Source: Saprospiraceae bacterium (lineage in GTDB: Bacteria > Bacteroidota > Bacteroidia > Chitinophagales > Saprospiraceae). Taken from it: DNA of 33,868 nucleotides. Positions 6,148 to 15,134 of the stretch are shown here, in pieces. Both the position numbers and the translations under genes were made by a program. Each line of letters begins with the position of its first letter. The stretch's first letter is position 1. The notes beneath the pieces are model-generated. The model saw nothing but the letters and a program-made list of their open reading frames with translations. It did not search any database and had not been told where the DNA came from. The stretch is taken from contig JARGNR010000063.1 in the NCBI GenBank assembly GCA_029212405.1, positions 1 through 33,868 on the forward strand. Direction: 5' to 3'.

Positions 6148-8073
6148 CTACCACGTATATCGTTTAAATGCTTCCATCGCTTCGTATTCAGGCAATCCGA
6201 GCAAATCATAGGTAGCTGCCGTCGCATGATTTCTTGCTTCTGATCTTTGCCAAAACTCTCTGGAGTCATTTCCGGGAAACAATGGTCGATCTTTTTGGCT
6301 TTGATGTTTAAAGATAGCTCTCCGCTTACGCACTAACTCCTCTGGACTTAAAGGCACTGCCATGTCAATGTCATCAATACCCCACTCCTGCCATGCACCT
6401 CTATACAACCAGACATAACAATCTTTCATCCAAGGCTCATCTTTTAAGACTTCAATTGCACTAAAAATTGCATTGAGGCATACTCTATGGGTCCCATGAG
6501 GATCAGATAAATCACCCGCCGCAAATATTTGATGAGGCTTTATTTTTTGAAGCAGCTCTACAATGATATCTACATCTTCTTGTCCCAATGGTTTTTTCTT
6601 CACCAACCCCGTCTCATAAAACGGCATTTCTAAAAAATGCGCTCGGCCTTCTGGAAGTCCAACGTATCTGCAACCTGCCTTGGCTTCGCTTCTTCTAATT
6701 AGTCCTTTTATTTTTTGAATCGAAGGTGAATCAAGTTCTCCTTGCTCCTTATTGGCTAAGTCTTGTGTAACCTTCTCAAAAAGTTGATTGTAATAGTCAG
6801 GAGATTCGCCATTATCACTACTAAAGTCCCGCATGAAATCCAAGTATCGAACTACATCATCATTGAAGACTGCGATATTCCCAGATGTCTGATAGGCTAC
6901 ATGTACCTCATGCCCTTGATCATGCAATCGAATAAATGTTCCTCCCATAGAAATCACATCATCGTCTGGATGAGGACTAAAAAGGACTACTCGTTTCTTC
7001 TCAGGTAATGGGCGCTCAGGGTAAATAGATGGATCAGAATTGGGTTTTCCGCCTGGCCATCCCGTAATTGTTCTTTTCAATTGGTCAAAAATCTTTAAGT
7101 TGATATTATATGCAGAATCAAATTCTGTAATAATATCTCCCATTCCATTATCCGAATAATCTCTATTTGTTAACTTAAGAATCGGCTTTTTCAATTGGGT
7201 ACTTAAATGTATAACTGCCCTTTTGATCAGTTCTTCATTCCATTTTATTATTCCTATTGTCCAAGGGGCTTTTACTCTAGTCAATTCTGCAGAAGCCGCT
7301 TCATCTAATACGACTAATGTGTTTGCGTGTGACTGCAAATACGTTGCAGGTACAACATCACTAATATCTCCTTCTACTGCTTCTTTAACTATTTGCGCCT
7401 TTCCTTCTCCCCATGCCATTAATATTACCCGCTTGGCATCCATGATTGTACCGACACCCATGGTAATTGCTTTTTTTGGTACATACTCTTCACCGAAAAA
7501 ATCAGAGGCTGCATCAACCACTGTCAAATGGTCCAAAGTTATCAATCGTGTTCTTGAATTCTCTCCACTTCCTGGCTCATTGAATCCGATATGTCCAGTT
7601 CTCCCTATTCCTAAAATTTGCAAATCCAGCCCACCCAAATCTTTTAATTGACTTTCATAGAGTGCGCAATATTCATACACCTCTTCCTTATTGAGTGTTC
7701 CATCTGGAATATGAACTTGTTCTTTTGGAATATCAATATGATCAAATAAATGTTCTTTCATAAAGCGAACATAACTTTGCAAAGCAAAAGGTTGGATTGG
7801 GAAATACTCATCTAGATTAAATGTGTGTACATTTTTAAAGGAAAGCCCATCTTCTTTATGCATTCGGACTAATTCCTCATATACTGCGGTTGGAGTAGAT
7901 CCTGTAGCCAATCCAAGAACACATGGTTGATTATTTTCTTGTTTGGCTCGAATAAGATCTGAGATCTCATTTGCGACAGAAAGCGAGGCATTTTTTGAAG
8001 TCGAGAATACGTTCGTTTCTATTTTCTCCAATCGATTTGTATATGGAAAAAAGGGCATAAGGTTGGGGTTCAT
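6148..8073 (-). CDS. nagB: Glucosamine-6-phosphate deaminase-like NagB fused to PIG-L/LmbE deacetylase domain
   Basis: 641 aa from the ATG at 8073. Residues about 20-290 are NagB-like: L-A-T-G-S-T-P (55-61) phosphate-binding loop, F-N-L-D-E-Y (85-90) with the catalytic Asp, and G-I-G-R-T-G-H-I-G-F-N-E-P (155-167). Residues about 355-600 are PIG-L/LmbE-like, with S-P-H-P-D-D-D (366-372) and a later D-P-H-G-T-H metal-binding motif. NagB converts glucosamine-6-phosphate to fructose-6-phosphate and ammonia; PIG-L enzymes remove N-acetyl groups from GlcNAc derivatives. This fused architecture is known in Bacteroidota. In-frame ATGs at 8094 and 8148 are alternatives; 8073 has an A-rich leader and leaves room for a promoter facing the divergent sulfatase. 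Cytoplasmic. At the position of the E. coli NagB catalytic Asp141 this protein has Thr (R-T-G-H), so its activity needs care. Confidence 0.88.
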   Translation of the reverse strand: MNPNLMPFFPYTNRLEKIETNVFSTSKNASLSVANEISDLIRAKQENNQPCVLGLATGSTPTAVYEELVRMHKEDGLSFKNVHTFNLDEYFPIQPFALQSYVRFMKEHLFDHIDIPKEQVHIPDGTLNKEEVYEYCALYESQLKDLGGLDLQILGIGRTGHIGFNEPGSGENSRTRLITLDHLTVVDAASDFFGEEYVPKKAITMGVGTIMDAKRVILMAWGEGKAQIVKEAVEGDISDVVPATYLQSHANTLVVLDEAASAELTRVKAPWTIGIIKWNEELIKRAVIHLSTQLKKPILKLTNRDYSDNGMGDIITEFDSAYNINLKIFDQLKRTITGWPGGKPNSDPSIYPERPLPEKKRVVLFSPHPDDDVISMGGTFIRLHDQGHEVHVAYQTSGNIAVFNDDVVRYLDFMRDFSSDNGESPDYYNQLFEKVTQDLANKEQGELDSPSIQKIKGLIRRSEAKAGCRYVGLPEGRAHFLEMPFYETGLVKKKPLGQEDVDIIVELLQKIKPHQIFAAGDLSDPHGTHRVCLNAIFSAIEVLKDEPWMKDCYVWLYRGAWQEWGIDDIDMAVPLSPEELVRKRRAIFKHQSQKDRPLFPGNDSREFWQRSEARNHATAATYDLLGLPEYEAMEAFKRYTW

Positions 8074-8210
8074 TTCTTGTTTGTTTTGATACATGAAAGT
8101 AGTCTTAAAAGTTGTATTGCGAAAAAAGATAAATTCTTGAACGCACATCTTTTATTTTTTAGTATATATATTATCAAATAAAATTGTTTTATTTTTTAAT
8201 ACTTTTAATC

Positions 8211-9794
8211 ATGAAACAAATTTTACTTTTTTTTATATGCTTTCTGCTCATTTCTTGCAATAAAAAAGAAGCTATTCCGCCCAATATTTTATTCATCATG
8301 TCTGACGATCATGCGTATCAAGCCATTAGTGCCTACAGTGATCAATTAATCCAAACTCCAAACATTGACAAGATTGCGAAGGAAGGAATGTTGTTTACCA
8401 ATGCATGTGTTACCAATTCTATCTGTGCTCCATCTCGAGCTGTTATACTCACAGGAAAACACAGTCACATCAATGGTAAAATAGACAATCGATTTCCCTT
8501 TGATACTTCTCAAATGACATTTCCACAATTATTTCAAAATGGAGGATATCAAACGGCCATGTTTGGGAAATTGCATTTTGGAAATGAACCCAAAGGGCTA
8601 GATCAATACAAAATATTACCAGGCCAAGGGACCTATTACAATCCAGATTTCATAACTAAAAAAGAAGGTAAAATTCGTATTGAAGGATACACTACCGATA
8701 TAATTACGGACATGACATTGGATTGGTTGAAAAACGATCGAAAAAAAGATCAACCTTTTATGCTCATGTACTTACATAAAGCTCCTCACCGAGAATGGTT
8801 ACCTCCGGAACGTCATTATAAAAATTTCACTCAAAAAACGTTTCCAGAACCAGAAACTTTATTTGACAATTATGAAGGCAGAGGCAGCGCCGCCAAAGAG
8901 GCCGAAATGAATCTATTGACACATATGAATTGGGCAGGAGATTCTAAAATTTATCCAGAAGTCATGGATCAATTAGGGATTCCGGAGACATCAAATTGGG
9001 ACAAAAAAGCATTTGAAAGAGAAGTCGGTCGTATGACCCCAACACAACGTGCGAAATGGGATAAGATATATGGACCTATTAATGAAGAGTTCATTAAAAA
9101 CTATCCTTCAATGACGTCAAAAGACAAAATGAAATGGAGGTATCAACGATATATGCAAGACTACCTGGGAAGTATAGCCGCAGTTGACGATGGTGTTGGG
9201 CAAGTATTGGATTATCTAACTTCGGCAGGATTAGAAGAAAATACGATTGTCATCTATACCTCAGATCAGGGCTTCTACCTAGGTGAACATGGATGGTTTG
9301 ACAAGCGATTTATTTATGATGAGTCTTTTAAAACGCCATTGCTTGTAAAATGGCCCGAGCAGATTTCTCCAGGCTCCAAAAACACCAATATGGTTCAAAA
9401 TCTTGACTTTGCTCCTACGCTTCTGGAGGCTGCTCGACTTCCAATTCCTAGCGATATGCAAGGAGAAAGTCTTATCCCATTATTTAAAGGTCAAAAAGAA
9501 TCATTTAGGGATGCTGCTTATTATCACTACTATGAATATCCTGCTGTGCATATGGTAAAAAGGCATTATGGTATTGTTACGGAAGAATTCAAGTTGATTC
9601 ATTTCTACGACGACATCGATGAATGGGAATTATACGATAGAAAGAATGATCCTCAAGAAATGCAAAATCAAATTGAAAATCCAACCTACTCAGATATCAT
9701 TGTCGATCTCAAAAAGAGATTAGAGGAATTAAGAATTCAATATGGAGACTCAAGAGAACTGGACCAAAAATATATAGATATGTACAAGAATTAA
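8211..9794 (+). CDS. Lipoprotein sulfatase, probably N-acetylglucosamine-6-sulfatase type
   Basis: 527 aa. A lipoprotein signal ends in L-L-I-S-C (Cys16). The sulfatase core follows: N-I-L-F-I-M-S-D-D-H (25-34) gives the calcium-binding aspartates, and C-A-P-S-R (72-76) is the C-x-P-S-R motif whose Cys becomes formylglycine. G-K-H-S-H and F-G-K-L-H-F-G are further active-site blocks, and I-Y-T-S-D-Q-G-F-Y-L-G-E-H-G lies in the C-terminal half. The M-S-D-D-H-A-Y-Q-A-I-S-A-Y block and the I-L-P-G-Q-G-T-Y-Y-N-P-D-F segment resemble Bacteroidota S1 sulfatases annotated as mucin-desulfating GlcNAc-6-sulfatases. The neighbouring NagB/PIG-L gene fits that substrate, but it is inference. A TTG at 8184 in frame is an unlikely start. 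The stop codon overlaps that of the convergent gene. Confidence 0.9.
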   Translation: MKQILLFFICFLLISCNKKEAIPPNILFIMSDDHAYQAISAYSDQLIQTPNIDKIAKEGMLFTNACVTNSICAPSRAVILTGKHSHINGKIDNRFPFDTSQMTFPQLFQNGGYQTAMFGKLHFGNEPKGLDQYKILPGQGTYYNPDFITKKEGKIRIEGYTTDIITDMTLDWLKNDRKKDQPFMLMYLHKAPHREWLPPERHYKNFTQKTFPEPETLFDNYEGRGSAAKEAEMNLLTHMNWAGDSKIYPEVMDQLGIPETSNWDKKAFEREVGRMTPTQRAKWDKIYGPINEEFIKNYPSMTSKDKMKWRYQRYMQDYLGSIAAVDDGVGQVLDYLTSAGLEENTIVIYTSDQGFYLGEHGWFDKRFIYDESFKTPLLVKWPEQISPGSKNTNMVQNLDFAPTLLEAARLPIPSDMQGESLIPLFKGQKESFRDAAYYHYYEYPAVHMVKRHYGIVTEEFKLIHFYDDIDEWELYDRKNDPQEMQNQIENPTYSDIIVDLKKRLEELRIQYGDSRELDQKYIDMYKN

Positions 9795-11080
9795 TGGTTG
9801 CTTAGATAATCATAACAAGCTTGATGCATAAGGGGTCTAATATTTAGCTTATAAAGATTTCTATGCGAACGATCTGGATATACACGATTACTCAGAAAAA
9901 CTAGTAGGATATCTGCATCAGGATCTGCCCAAACAAATGTTCCCGTAAATCCAGAATGACCAAAACTAGAAGCAGTAGCAGATTTAGCAATATAGGCGGC
10001 ATCTGCATCATAATCAAGGAGCGGTTTATCAAATCCTAGACCTCTCCGGTTATCATTTTCTGGATATTGGTAGGAAGTAAATTCTTTGACTATTTGCTTA
10101 TTTAAAATAGAGTTCCCTCCAACGTTTCCATACTGCATTAACGCTTGAAATAAAATGGCAAGATCTTCTGCATTGCTAAATAATCCAGCATTACACGATT
10201 TATTGTCGAGCATTGCTGCAGCTTCATCATGCACATAACCATGCACTAAGGTTTTGCGAAAAAAAGTATCTCGTTCTGTAGGTACAATGTCATTCAATTG
10301 AAACCGCTCTATCGGTCTGTATCCGATTTTTTTCAGGTTTAATTTATTGTAAAAATTTACCTTGAGTTGGTCTTCATAATCTGTTTTAAGTACATTTTCA
10401 ATAAGCTCAGGCAATAGCAAAAAGACCAATCCCGAATATCGATAATCCGCCACTTTAATATCTTCTACTTTTGATTTTTTAATCGCTTTAACCATCTTGT
10501 TACGGTACTTTTTGTGCAAAAAGAGGCTATCGGTAATTTTTATAGGATAATTCTTAGAAGGATGCTCTTGAAACGTTTTTTTTCTAAAGCGCCCATCTTC
10601 CTTAAGGGTATTTTGCCAAAATACGATATAGGGCTCTAGTCCAGCTTGGTGTGAAAGTATCTGCCTAAGGGTCAATTTCTTTTTATTACTTCGACACAAT
10701 ACTTTTAGATATTCAGAAACTGGTTTATCCAAGTCAATCAGTCCTACCTCCACCATTTTCATTATCAACAATAATCCAGAAGAAACTTTTGTTATAGACG
10801 CCAGATCATACAAATGATGGTTTTCTACTTTAATATTTCTATCATAGGTGTGGTAACCGTAAGACTTCTGAATCAAGATGGAATCTTTTGTAGCTACGAT
10901 CAATTGAGCTCCTGGATAAGCCATACTATCCATACCCATAGAAATTATTGAGTCCAACTTAATTTCTAATGAATCCAAATTCTGAGCTTCACACTCTTGA
11001 TTTGAAATGCCTAATACAGCAAGCATAACTAGCCCCGTGCATATTAATTTCCTTGCTCTTTTGATAATGGTTTTCTTCAT
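9791..11080 (-). CDS. Periplasmic serine hydrolase, beta-lactamase/class C PBP family
   Basis: 429 aa from the ATG at 11080. A Sec signal peptide ends near C-E-A-Q. The catalytic S-I-T-K lies at 95-98 (S-x-x-K) and a Tyr motif at 215-217 reads Y-S-G where many relatives have Y-x-N. H-S-G (375-377) stands in the K-T-G position. The opening Y-P-G-A-Q-L-I-V-A and D-L-A-S-I-T-K are like the C-terminal serine-hydrolase domain often fused to GH3 beta-N-acetylglucosaminidases in Bacteroidota; here it stands alone. It may be an esterase, amidase or peptidase. An upstream ATG at 11113 would put 11 extra residues before the signal peptide. It converges on the sulfatase and shares TTAA with its stop. 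Confidence 0.85.
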   Translation of the reverse strand: MKKTIIKRARKLICTGLVMLAVLGISNQECEAQNLDSLEIKLDSIISMGMDSMAYPGAQLIVATKDSILIQKSYGYHTYDRNIKVENHHLYDLASITKVSSGLLLIMKMVEVGLIDLDKPVSEYLKVLCRSNKKKLTLRQILSHQAGLEPYIVFWQNTLKEDGRFRKKTFQEHPSKNYPIKITDSLFLHKKYRNKMVKAIKKSKVEDIKVADYRYSGLVFLLLPELIENVLKTDYEDQLKVNFYNKLNLKKIGYRPIERFQLNDIVPTERDTFFRKTLVHGYVHDEAAAMLDNKSCNAGLFSNAEDLAILFQALMQYGNVGGNSILNKQIVKEFTSYQYPENDNRRGLGFDKPLLDYDADAAYIAKSATASSFGHSGFTGTFVWADPDADILLVFLSNRVYPDRSHRNLYKLNIRPLMHQACYDYLSNH

Positions 11081-11278
11081 AAATACTAGTTCATTACTAC
11101 ATCTCAACTGCATACAAAACAGGTAATATTTCTTTAGGCATACTATTTCAATTTTAAATGTAGTGAATTTTCTTTTTCTAATGCACCTAGAAAATAATTC
11201 TCACTCCATTATGCAATTCAGATTGATTTATCATCTGTAGAAGGACAACCCATTTTTCTATAACGTAAATCTTATTCT

Positions 11279-13132
11279 ATGAAAAACCCGTTGCTACTTA
11301 TTATTTTTGTATTGTTTGCTACGATTGCATTTTCACAAAATGAATTCCATCTCCCTTCTCAAATATCCACGGTTACTGTTTATGAACATGGAGCAATGGT
11401 TACTAGGGCATTTGACACAAAAAACATCGACTCTGACGGAGTAATTACTATTGATTCCCTGCCTAAAAACATCTATCCCAAATCGATTCAAGCCAAATGC
11501 GGTGATGGTCTAAAAATCTTGTCCATAAAGAATACACAAAAAACCGAAACCATTGAATTTACAGCTAAAACCGATAGTCTTTATAATGAAATAGAAATGA
11601 TAAAAGACTCTGTAGAATTACAAAACACCTTGCTTAAGAGTATAAAACAAGAAATTGATGTCATCTTAAAAAATGATAATTTTGACACGGAAGAAGGGAC
11701 AAATATGGACCAATTAATCAAAGCTTCTGACTTGTACAAAACTAGACTAAGAGAATTAAATCTCGAGCAGTTTTCAATCATTAAAAAAAGAGAGCAGTTC
11801 AACGAAAATATTGGAACGCTAAAAGACAAAATCAGAAGAACACCATCTAAGACCTATGAACACCGAGTTGTTGAAATTAAAATTGAAAATCAAAAAAACC
11901 TGGATAAAACATTGACTTTATCCTATTTCTCTCCTAACGCATCTTGGTATACATTTTATGACCTGAGGGTAAAGGAAACGGACAATAGTTATTTGGATCA
12001 CAAAGCGTTTGTAAAACAATCAACAGGTGAAGATTGGAATGATGTGCAAATAACTCTTTCAAATCGAAATCCAAATAAAAAAATATCGCCTCCTTCTATC
12101 CAACCCTATATTCTTCAAAATATTCATCATAAAGGATATTCTGCACCACCTACATCCAACAATTGGAATGGAAACAAAGTATCTCTTTTGGTTGGTCAAG
12201 TGACAGATTCTAGTGGAGAACTATTAATCGGTGTAAATATTAAATGTCCCGAAACGGGAGATCGCACGCTATCTGATATCGATGGTAATTTTACCATCCG
12301 TAAAGCTCAAAAAGGCAGTATTGTAATAAGTTACGTTGGTTATGAAACTCAACACTTGGATGTTTCTGGATTGCATAATATTCAAGTCACCTTAGCGGAA
12401 GGACAACAACTTGATGAAGTTGTAGTTACTGGATATTCAATAAAAGAAATACCCCATAAACCACAAAAAAAATATAAAAAAGAAGAGGTTAGAAAAGCAA
12501 TCGATATAAAAACACACCGCTCTTTAAACCTACATAATTTTGAATTAACCGACATGTATTCCATCCCTTCAAATGGACAAGAAATAGATGTTTTGCTCAA
12601 TACAAATAACATCCCTTTCGTATACAAGTACCTTACTTATCCTTCTCAAGAACCGACCGCTTACCTTCGAGTTGGAATTGACAATTGGAAATCGTATGAT
12701 TTATTATCAGGGAATGTAAATTTATTTCTCGAAGGTCAATATACTGGAGTCAGTCATTTAAATATTGAGGCCAAAACAGATACGTTGTGGTTTTCTTTAG
12801 GAGAAGACATCGGCGTTCATATAGAAAAAGAAAGGATTGAGGAGTTTAATAAAAAATCATTCCTCAAAAACAAAATCATTGAATTACACACATTTGATAT
12901 TCACGTTAAAAACAACAAGCCCTACGCTATAGAAATGGATATTATTGATCAAGTACCAGTAAGCACGGACGATGATATTAACGTGAAGGTTTTGGAAATT
13001 TCAGGAGCAGAAATAGACGAAAAACAAGGCTACTTACTATGGAAAGAAACCTTGGCACCAGGTGAACGCAAAACCTATCGTATCAGCTATGAAATCAAGT
13101 ATGGAAAGAATGTAGATATTGTAAGCAATTGA
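11279..13132 (+). CDS. DUF4139 (MuiA-like) secreted protein with CarboxypepD_reg-like insert
   Basis: 617 aa. Signal peptide at 1-20 (ends F-S-Q). Residues about 25-110 are a DUF4140-like N-terminal domain beginning with T-V-T-V-Y-E-H-G-A-M-V-T-R. A charged coiled coil spans about 95-190. From about 200 a DUF4139 beta-rich domain starts (L-S-Y-F-S-P-N-A-S-W-Y-T-F-Y-D-L-R). Residues about 300-375 are a CarboxypepD_reg-like domain (V-G-Q-V-T-D, D-G-N-F-T-I, I-V-I-S-Y-V-G-Y), followed by D-E-V-V-V-T-G-Y (379-386), a sequence usually seen in SusC-type TonB-dependent receptors. DUF4139 resumes to the C-terminus and ends with L-A-P-G-E-R-K-T-Y-R-I-S-Y-E. Role unknown; the MuiA name comes from mucoidy inhibition. 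Periplasmic or surface. Confidence 0.9.
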   Translation: MKNPLLLIIFVLFATIAFSQNEFHLPSQISTVTVYEHGAMVTRAFDTKNIDSDGVITIDSLPKNIYPKSIQAKCGDGLKILSIKNTQKTETIEFTAKTDSLYNEIEMIKDSVELQNTLLKSIKQEIDVILKNDNFDTEEGTNMDQLIKASDLYKTRLRELNLEQFSIIKKREQFNENIGTLKDKIRRTPSKTYEHRVVEIKIENQKNLDKTLTLSYFSPNASWYTFYDLRVKETDNSYLDHKAFVKQSTGEDWNDVQITLSNRNPNKKISPPSIQPYILQNIHHKGYSAPPTSNNWNGNKVSLLVGQVTDSSGELLIGVNIKCPETGDRTLSDIDGNFTIRKAQKGSIVISYVGYETQHLDVSGLHNIQVTLAEGQQLDEVVVTGYSIKEIPHKPQKKYKKEEVRKAIDIKTHRSLNLHNFELTDMYSIPSNGQEIDVLLNTNNIPFVYKYLTYPSQEPTAYLRVGIDNWKSYDLLSGNVNLFLEGQYTGVSHLNIEAKTDTLWFSLGEDIGVHIEKERIEEFNKKSFLKNKIIELHTFDIHVKNNKPYAIEMDIIDQVPVSTDDDINVKVLEISGAEIDEKQGYLLWKETLAPGERKTYRISYEIKYGKNVDIVSN

Positions 13133-13147
13133 TTACAATGAGACCAA

Positions 13148-13186
13148 AAGGCCCCAACAGAGTTTTCCTCTGCTGGGGCTTTCTTT
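13148..13186. terminator. Bidirectional terminator between convergent genes
   Basis: Stem 13151-13162 with 13168-13179 (one A-C mismatch), very GC-rich for this window, with AAAG before and TTTCTTT after. It sits between the DUF4139 gene (+) and the membrane protein gene (-), so it can serve both. Confidence 0.8.
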
Positions 13187-13218
13187 GTGATTTACATCTC
13201 TTAAAACATGGTAAATCA

Positions 13219-14541
13219 CTATATCCTATACATAATTCTGCCACTCAAATGAACAGTTTCAGTTCCTGTATTTGTTCCTGCAGTTGCTCCGATCTTTACC
13301 ATATTTGATACATCTAGCGTAATGTGCGCTCCAAGATAGAACCATCGGGATCCATAGTTGTATATTCCTTCTGAAAAATTGATCACATTAGGTTCTGGAT
13401 TTTCTAGTATTCTATCCTTCTCTGTTAAGAAAGTAGTACCATATCCTCCTTCAATTCCAAGATTAATCCTCCAAATTCTCAAAGGCACAATTTGAGTGTA
13501 CAAATCCAATGATCTTTCAATTCTACTCATTTTTATATCTGGTGAAATGGTATAATCAGTAGGCTCTCGCATATTTGAATAATTCAGTCTTAATCCAGTT
13601 CTCAGCCAAGGCAAAACTTCATAGACACCAAACAGGCTAATACTTTCCCCTCTTATTCTTTCAAAATAATAACAAGATCCTACATCTAATCCAAACAAAT
13701 ATTTTGTAGGTATTCTTGCTGGTTTTACAAGTTCAGGATTTTCAAAATAGGGCTTACCAAGAGGACTAATTGATTTCATTTCCAACCTAGCTATCGACTC
13801 AAAATATTCCAACGAAAAGATTTCATTTTGGGCATCTTTCGACGTTAATTCTACTTCATCAATTGTTGCATCAGTCCAAGTTTTACTCTTCTTTTCATTT
13901 ACAAGTGTCGATCTTCTATTGTCATCAGAAGTATTTTCAAACTCTGACAAATTTCCGTCTTCTATACTATTTTTTACACTTTCATCCGAGGAATCTGTAT
14001 TGAGTAAAGTTTGAGAGTTTGTACTCAGTTTAGCTTGTGCTCTTTCAATTGATGTATCAGCTCCAAAGGGAATTTCATCTCGGTTACTTTCACGCATAGG
14101 TTTGACCTTAAAAGAATTTACTTCAGAGTTTAAATTTCTTTTATTCGCCACGATTTGATCAGCTTCTAAACTTATTTTGTTTGTCTCACCTTGATTTATT
14201 GGTTTAGATTGCTCAATAGACTTATCCTTTACATCTGAAGTCTCTATTAATGGGCTCGCTGACATTTTATTTGGCTGCAAAGATGGATTAAAACCAGTGT
14301 CGATTTGTCTCGTTTCTTGCAGCATGTCTGAAGTAAAAAAATATCCTCCAATGCTTATAAAAAGTATGCCAATTAAACAAACGAAGAACCATTTTTTAAT
14401 TCTGGAATACAGGCCATTCTTCTCTACAGTAGGAGTAGTTTGTACAATTTCAGCTTCAAGCAAACTTTCCATCGCTTTCCAAGCATCTACATCTACTTCG
14501 GGTTTATATCCTTTTATTTTTGATTTATAATTCATAATCAT
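13219..14541 (-). CDS. ECF-linked single-pass membrane protein with C-terminal beta-rich (outer-membrane-barrel-like) domain
   Basis: 440 aa. Residues 1-48 are a short soluble N-terminus with D-V-D-A-W-K-A-M-E-S-L-L, a pattern seen in proteins encoded next to ECF sigma factors in Bacteroidota. A membrane helix lies at about 51-70. Residues about 75-280 are polar and low-complexity. Residues about 285-440 are beta-rich with alternating aromatic residues (G-L-D-V-G-S-C-Y-Y-F, G-I-E-G-G-Y-G-T-T-F) and end in R-I-M-Y-R-I, like a small outer-membrane barrel. Its ATG overlaps the sigma stop as ATGA, implying translational coupling. It may act as the anti-sigma factor or sensor; that is inference. 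The start could also be the ATG at 14535. Confidence 0.8.
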   Translation of the reverse strand: MIMNYKSKIKGYKPEVDVDAWKAMESLLEAEIVQTTPTVEKNGLYSRIKKWFFVCLIGILFISIGGYFFTSDMLQETRQIDTGFNPSLQPNKMSASPLIETSDVKDKSIEQSKPINQGETNKISLEADQIVANKRNLNSEVNSFKVKPMRESNRDEIPFGADTSIERAQAKLSTNSQTLLNTDSSDESVKNSIEDGNLSEFENTSDDNRRSTLVNEKKSKTWTDATIDEVELTSKDAQNEIFSLEYFESIARLEMKSISPLGKPYFENPELVKPARIPTKYLFGLDVGSCYYFERIRGESISLFGVYEVLPWLRTGLRLNYSNMREPTDYTISPDIKMSRIERSLDLYTQIVPLRIWRINLGIEGGYGTTFLTEKDRILENPEPNVINFSEGIYNYGSRWFYLGAHITLDVSNMVKIGATAGTNTGTETVHLSGRIMYRI

Positions 14542-15092
14542 CTTACCTTTAAATTGGATGAATAATTGGACAGTAGTTTTTGCAACTTCTTCTTCGCAGT
14601 ATGCAAGATATACTTGGAATTAGATTCCGATATACCCAACATTTTGCCGATCTCCTTGTGTTTAAAACCATCTATTTCAAACAATGAAAAAACGGTACGT
14701 TCTGACTGTGGTAGACGTTGGATTACCTTAAAAATATCAGCCACTTCAAGTCTATCCAATATTTCGGTTACTTGCATAAAAGAATCAATCTTACTGTAAT
14801 CCGCCACTGTAAGATATTTCTTCTTATAGTTCGTCATTTTCCTAAGATGATCTATGGTAGTACGATGGATTATAGTATATGCCCAGCCGATAAAATTGGA
14901 TACTTCAGCTGCTTGATCCAAGGATTGAAATATTTTTAACATTCCTTGATTGAATACACCATTTGCCTCTTCTTTATTGTTCATGTATCTCATTGGAACG
15001 TTAAGCAACTCTTGATATAAGATAGCATATAGCTCGCTTTGTGCATTCCTATCACCAGATTGGCATTTCTCTATAATAGCAGGAAAATCCAT
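14538..15092 (-). CDS. ECF RNA polymerase sigma factor
   Basis: 184 aa from the ATG at 15092. Region 2 covers about residues 15-95 (A-Q-S-E-L-Y-A-I-L-Y at the start, N-F-I-G-W-A-Y-T-I-I-H-R-T-T-I-D-H-L-R-K at the end). Region 4 covers about 125-178, with L-P-Q-S-E-R-T-V-F-S-L-F-E-I-D-G-F-K-H-K-E-I-G and the helix-turn-helix L-G-I-S-E-S-N-S-K-Y-I. It lacks region 1.1 and region 3, as expected of the ECF class. It would direct RNA polymerase to a small target set, possibly its own operon. It lies 42 bp after the lipoprotein gene and overlaps the membrane-protein gene by 4 bp, so the three look co-transcribed. An ATG at 15128 would add 12 residues. Confidence 0.9.
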   Translation of the reverse strand: MDFPAIIEKCQSGDRNAQSELYAILYQELLNVPMRYMNNKEEANGVFNQGMLKIFQSLDQAAEVSNFIGWAYTIIHRTTIDHLRKMTNYKKKYLTVADYSKIDSFMQVTEILDRLEVADIFKVIQRLPQSERTVFSLFEIDGFKHKEIGKMLGISESNSKYILHTAKKKLQKLLSNYSSNLKVR

Positions 15093-15134
15093 AAAGTGAT
15101 TTTTCGTCTTCGTTATTAATGTAAGCATAGTTGT

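Noticed and set aside
8176-8194. 8-bp A/T-only inverted repeat AAATAAAA-TTG-TTTTATTT
   Set aside because: Made only of A and T in an AT-rich spacer; too weak for a terminator and likely chance.
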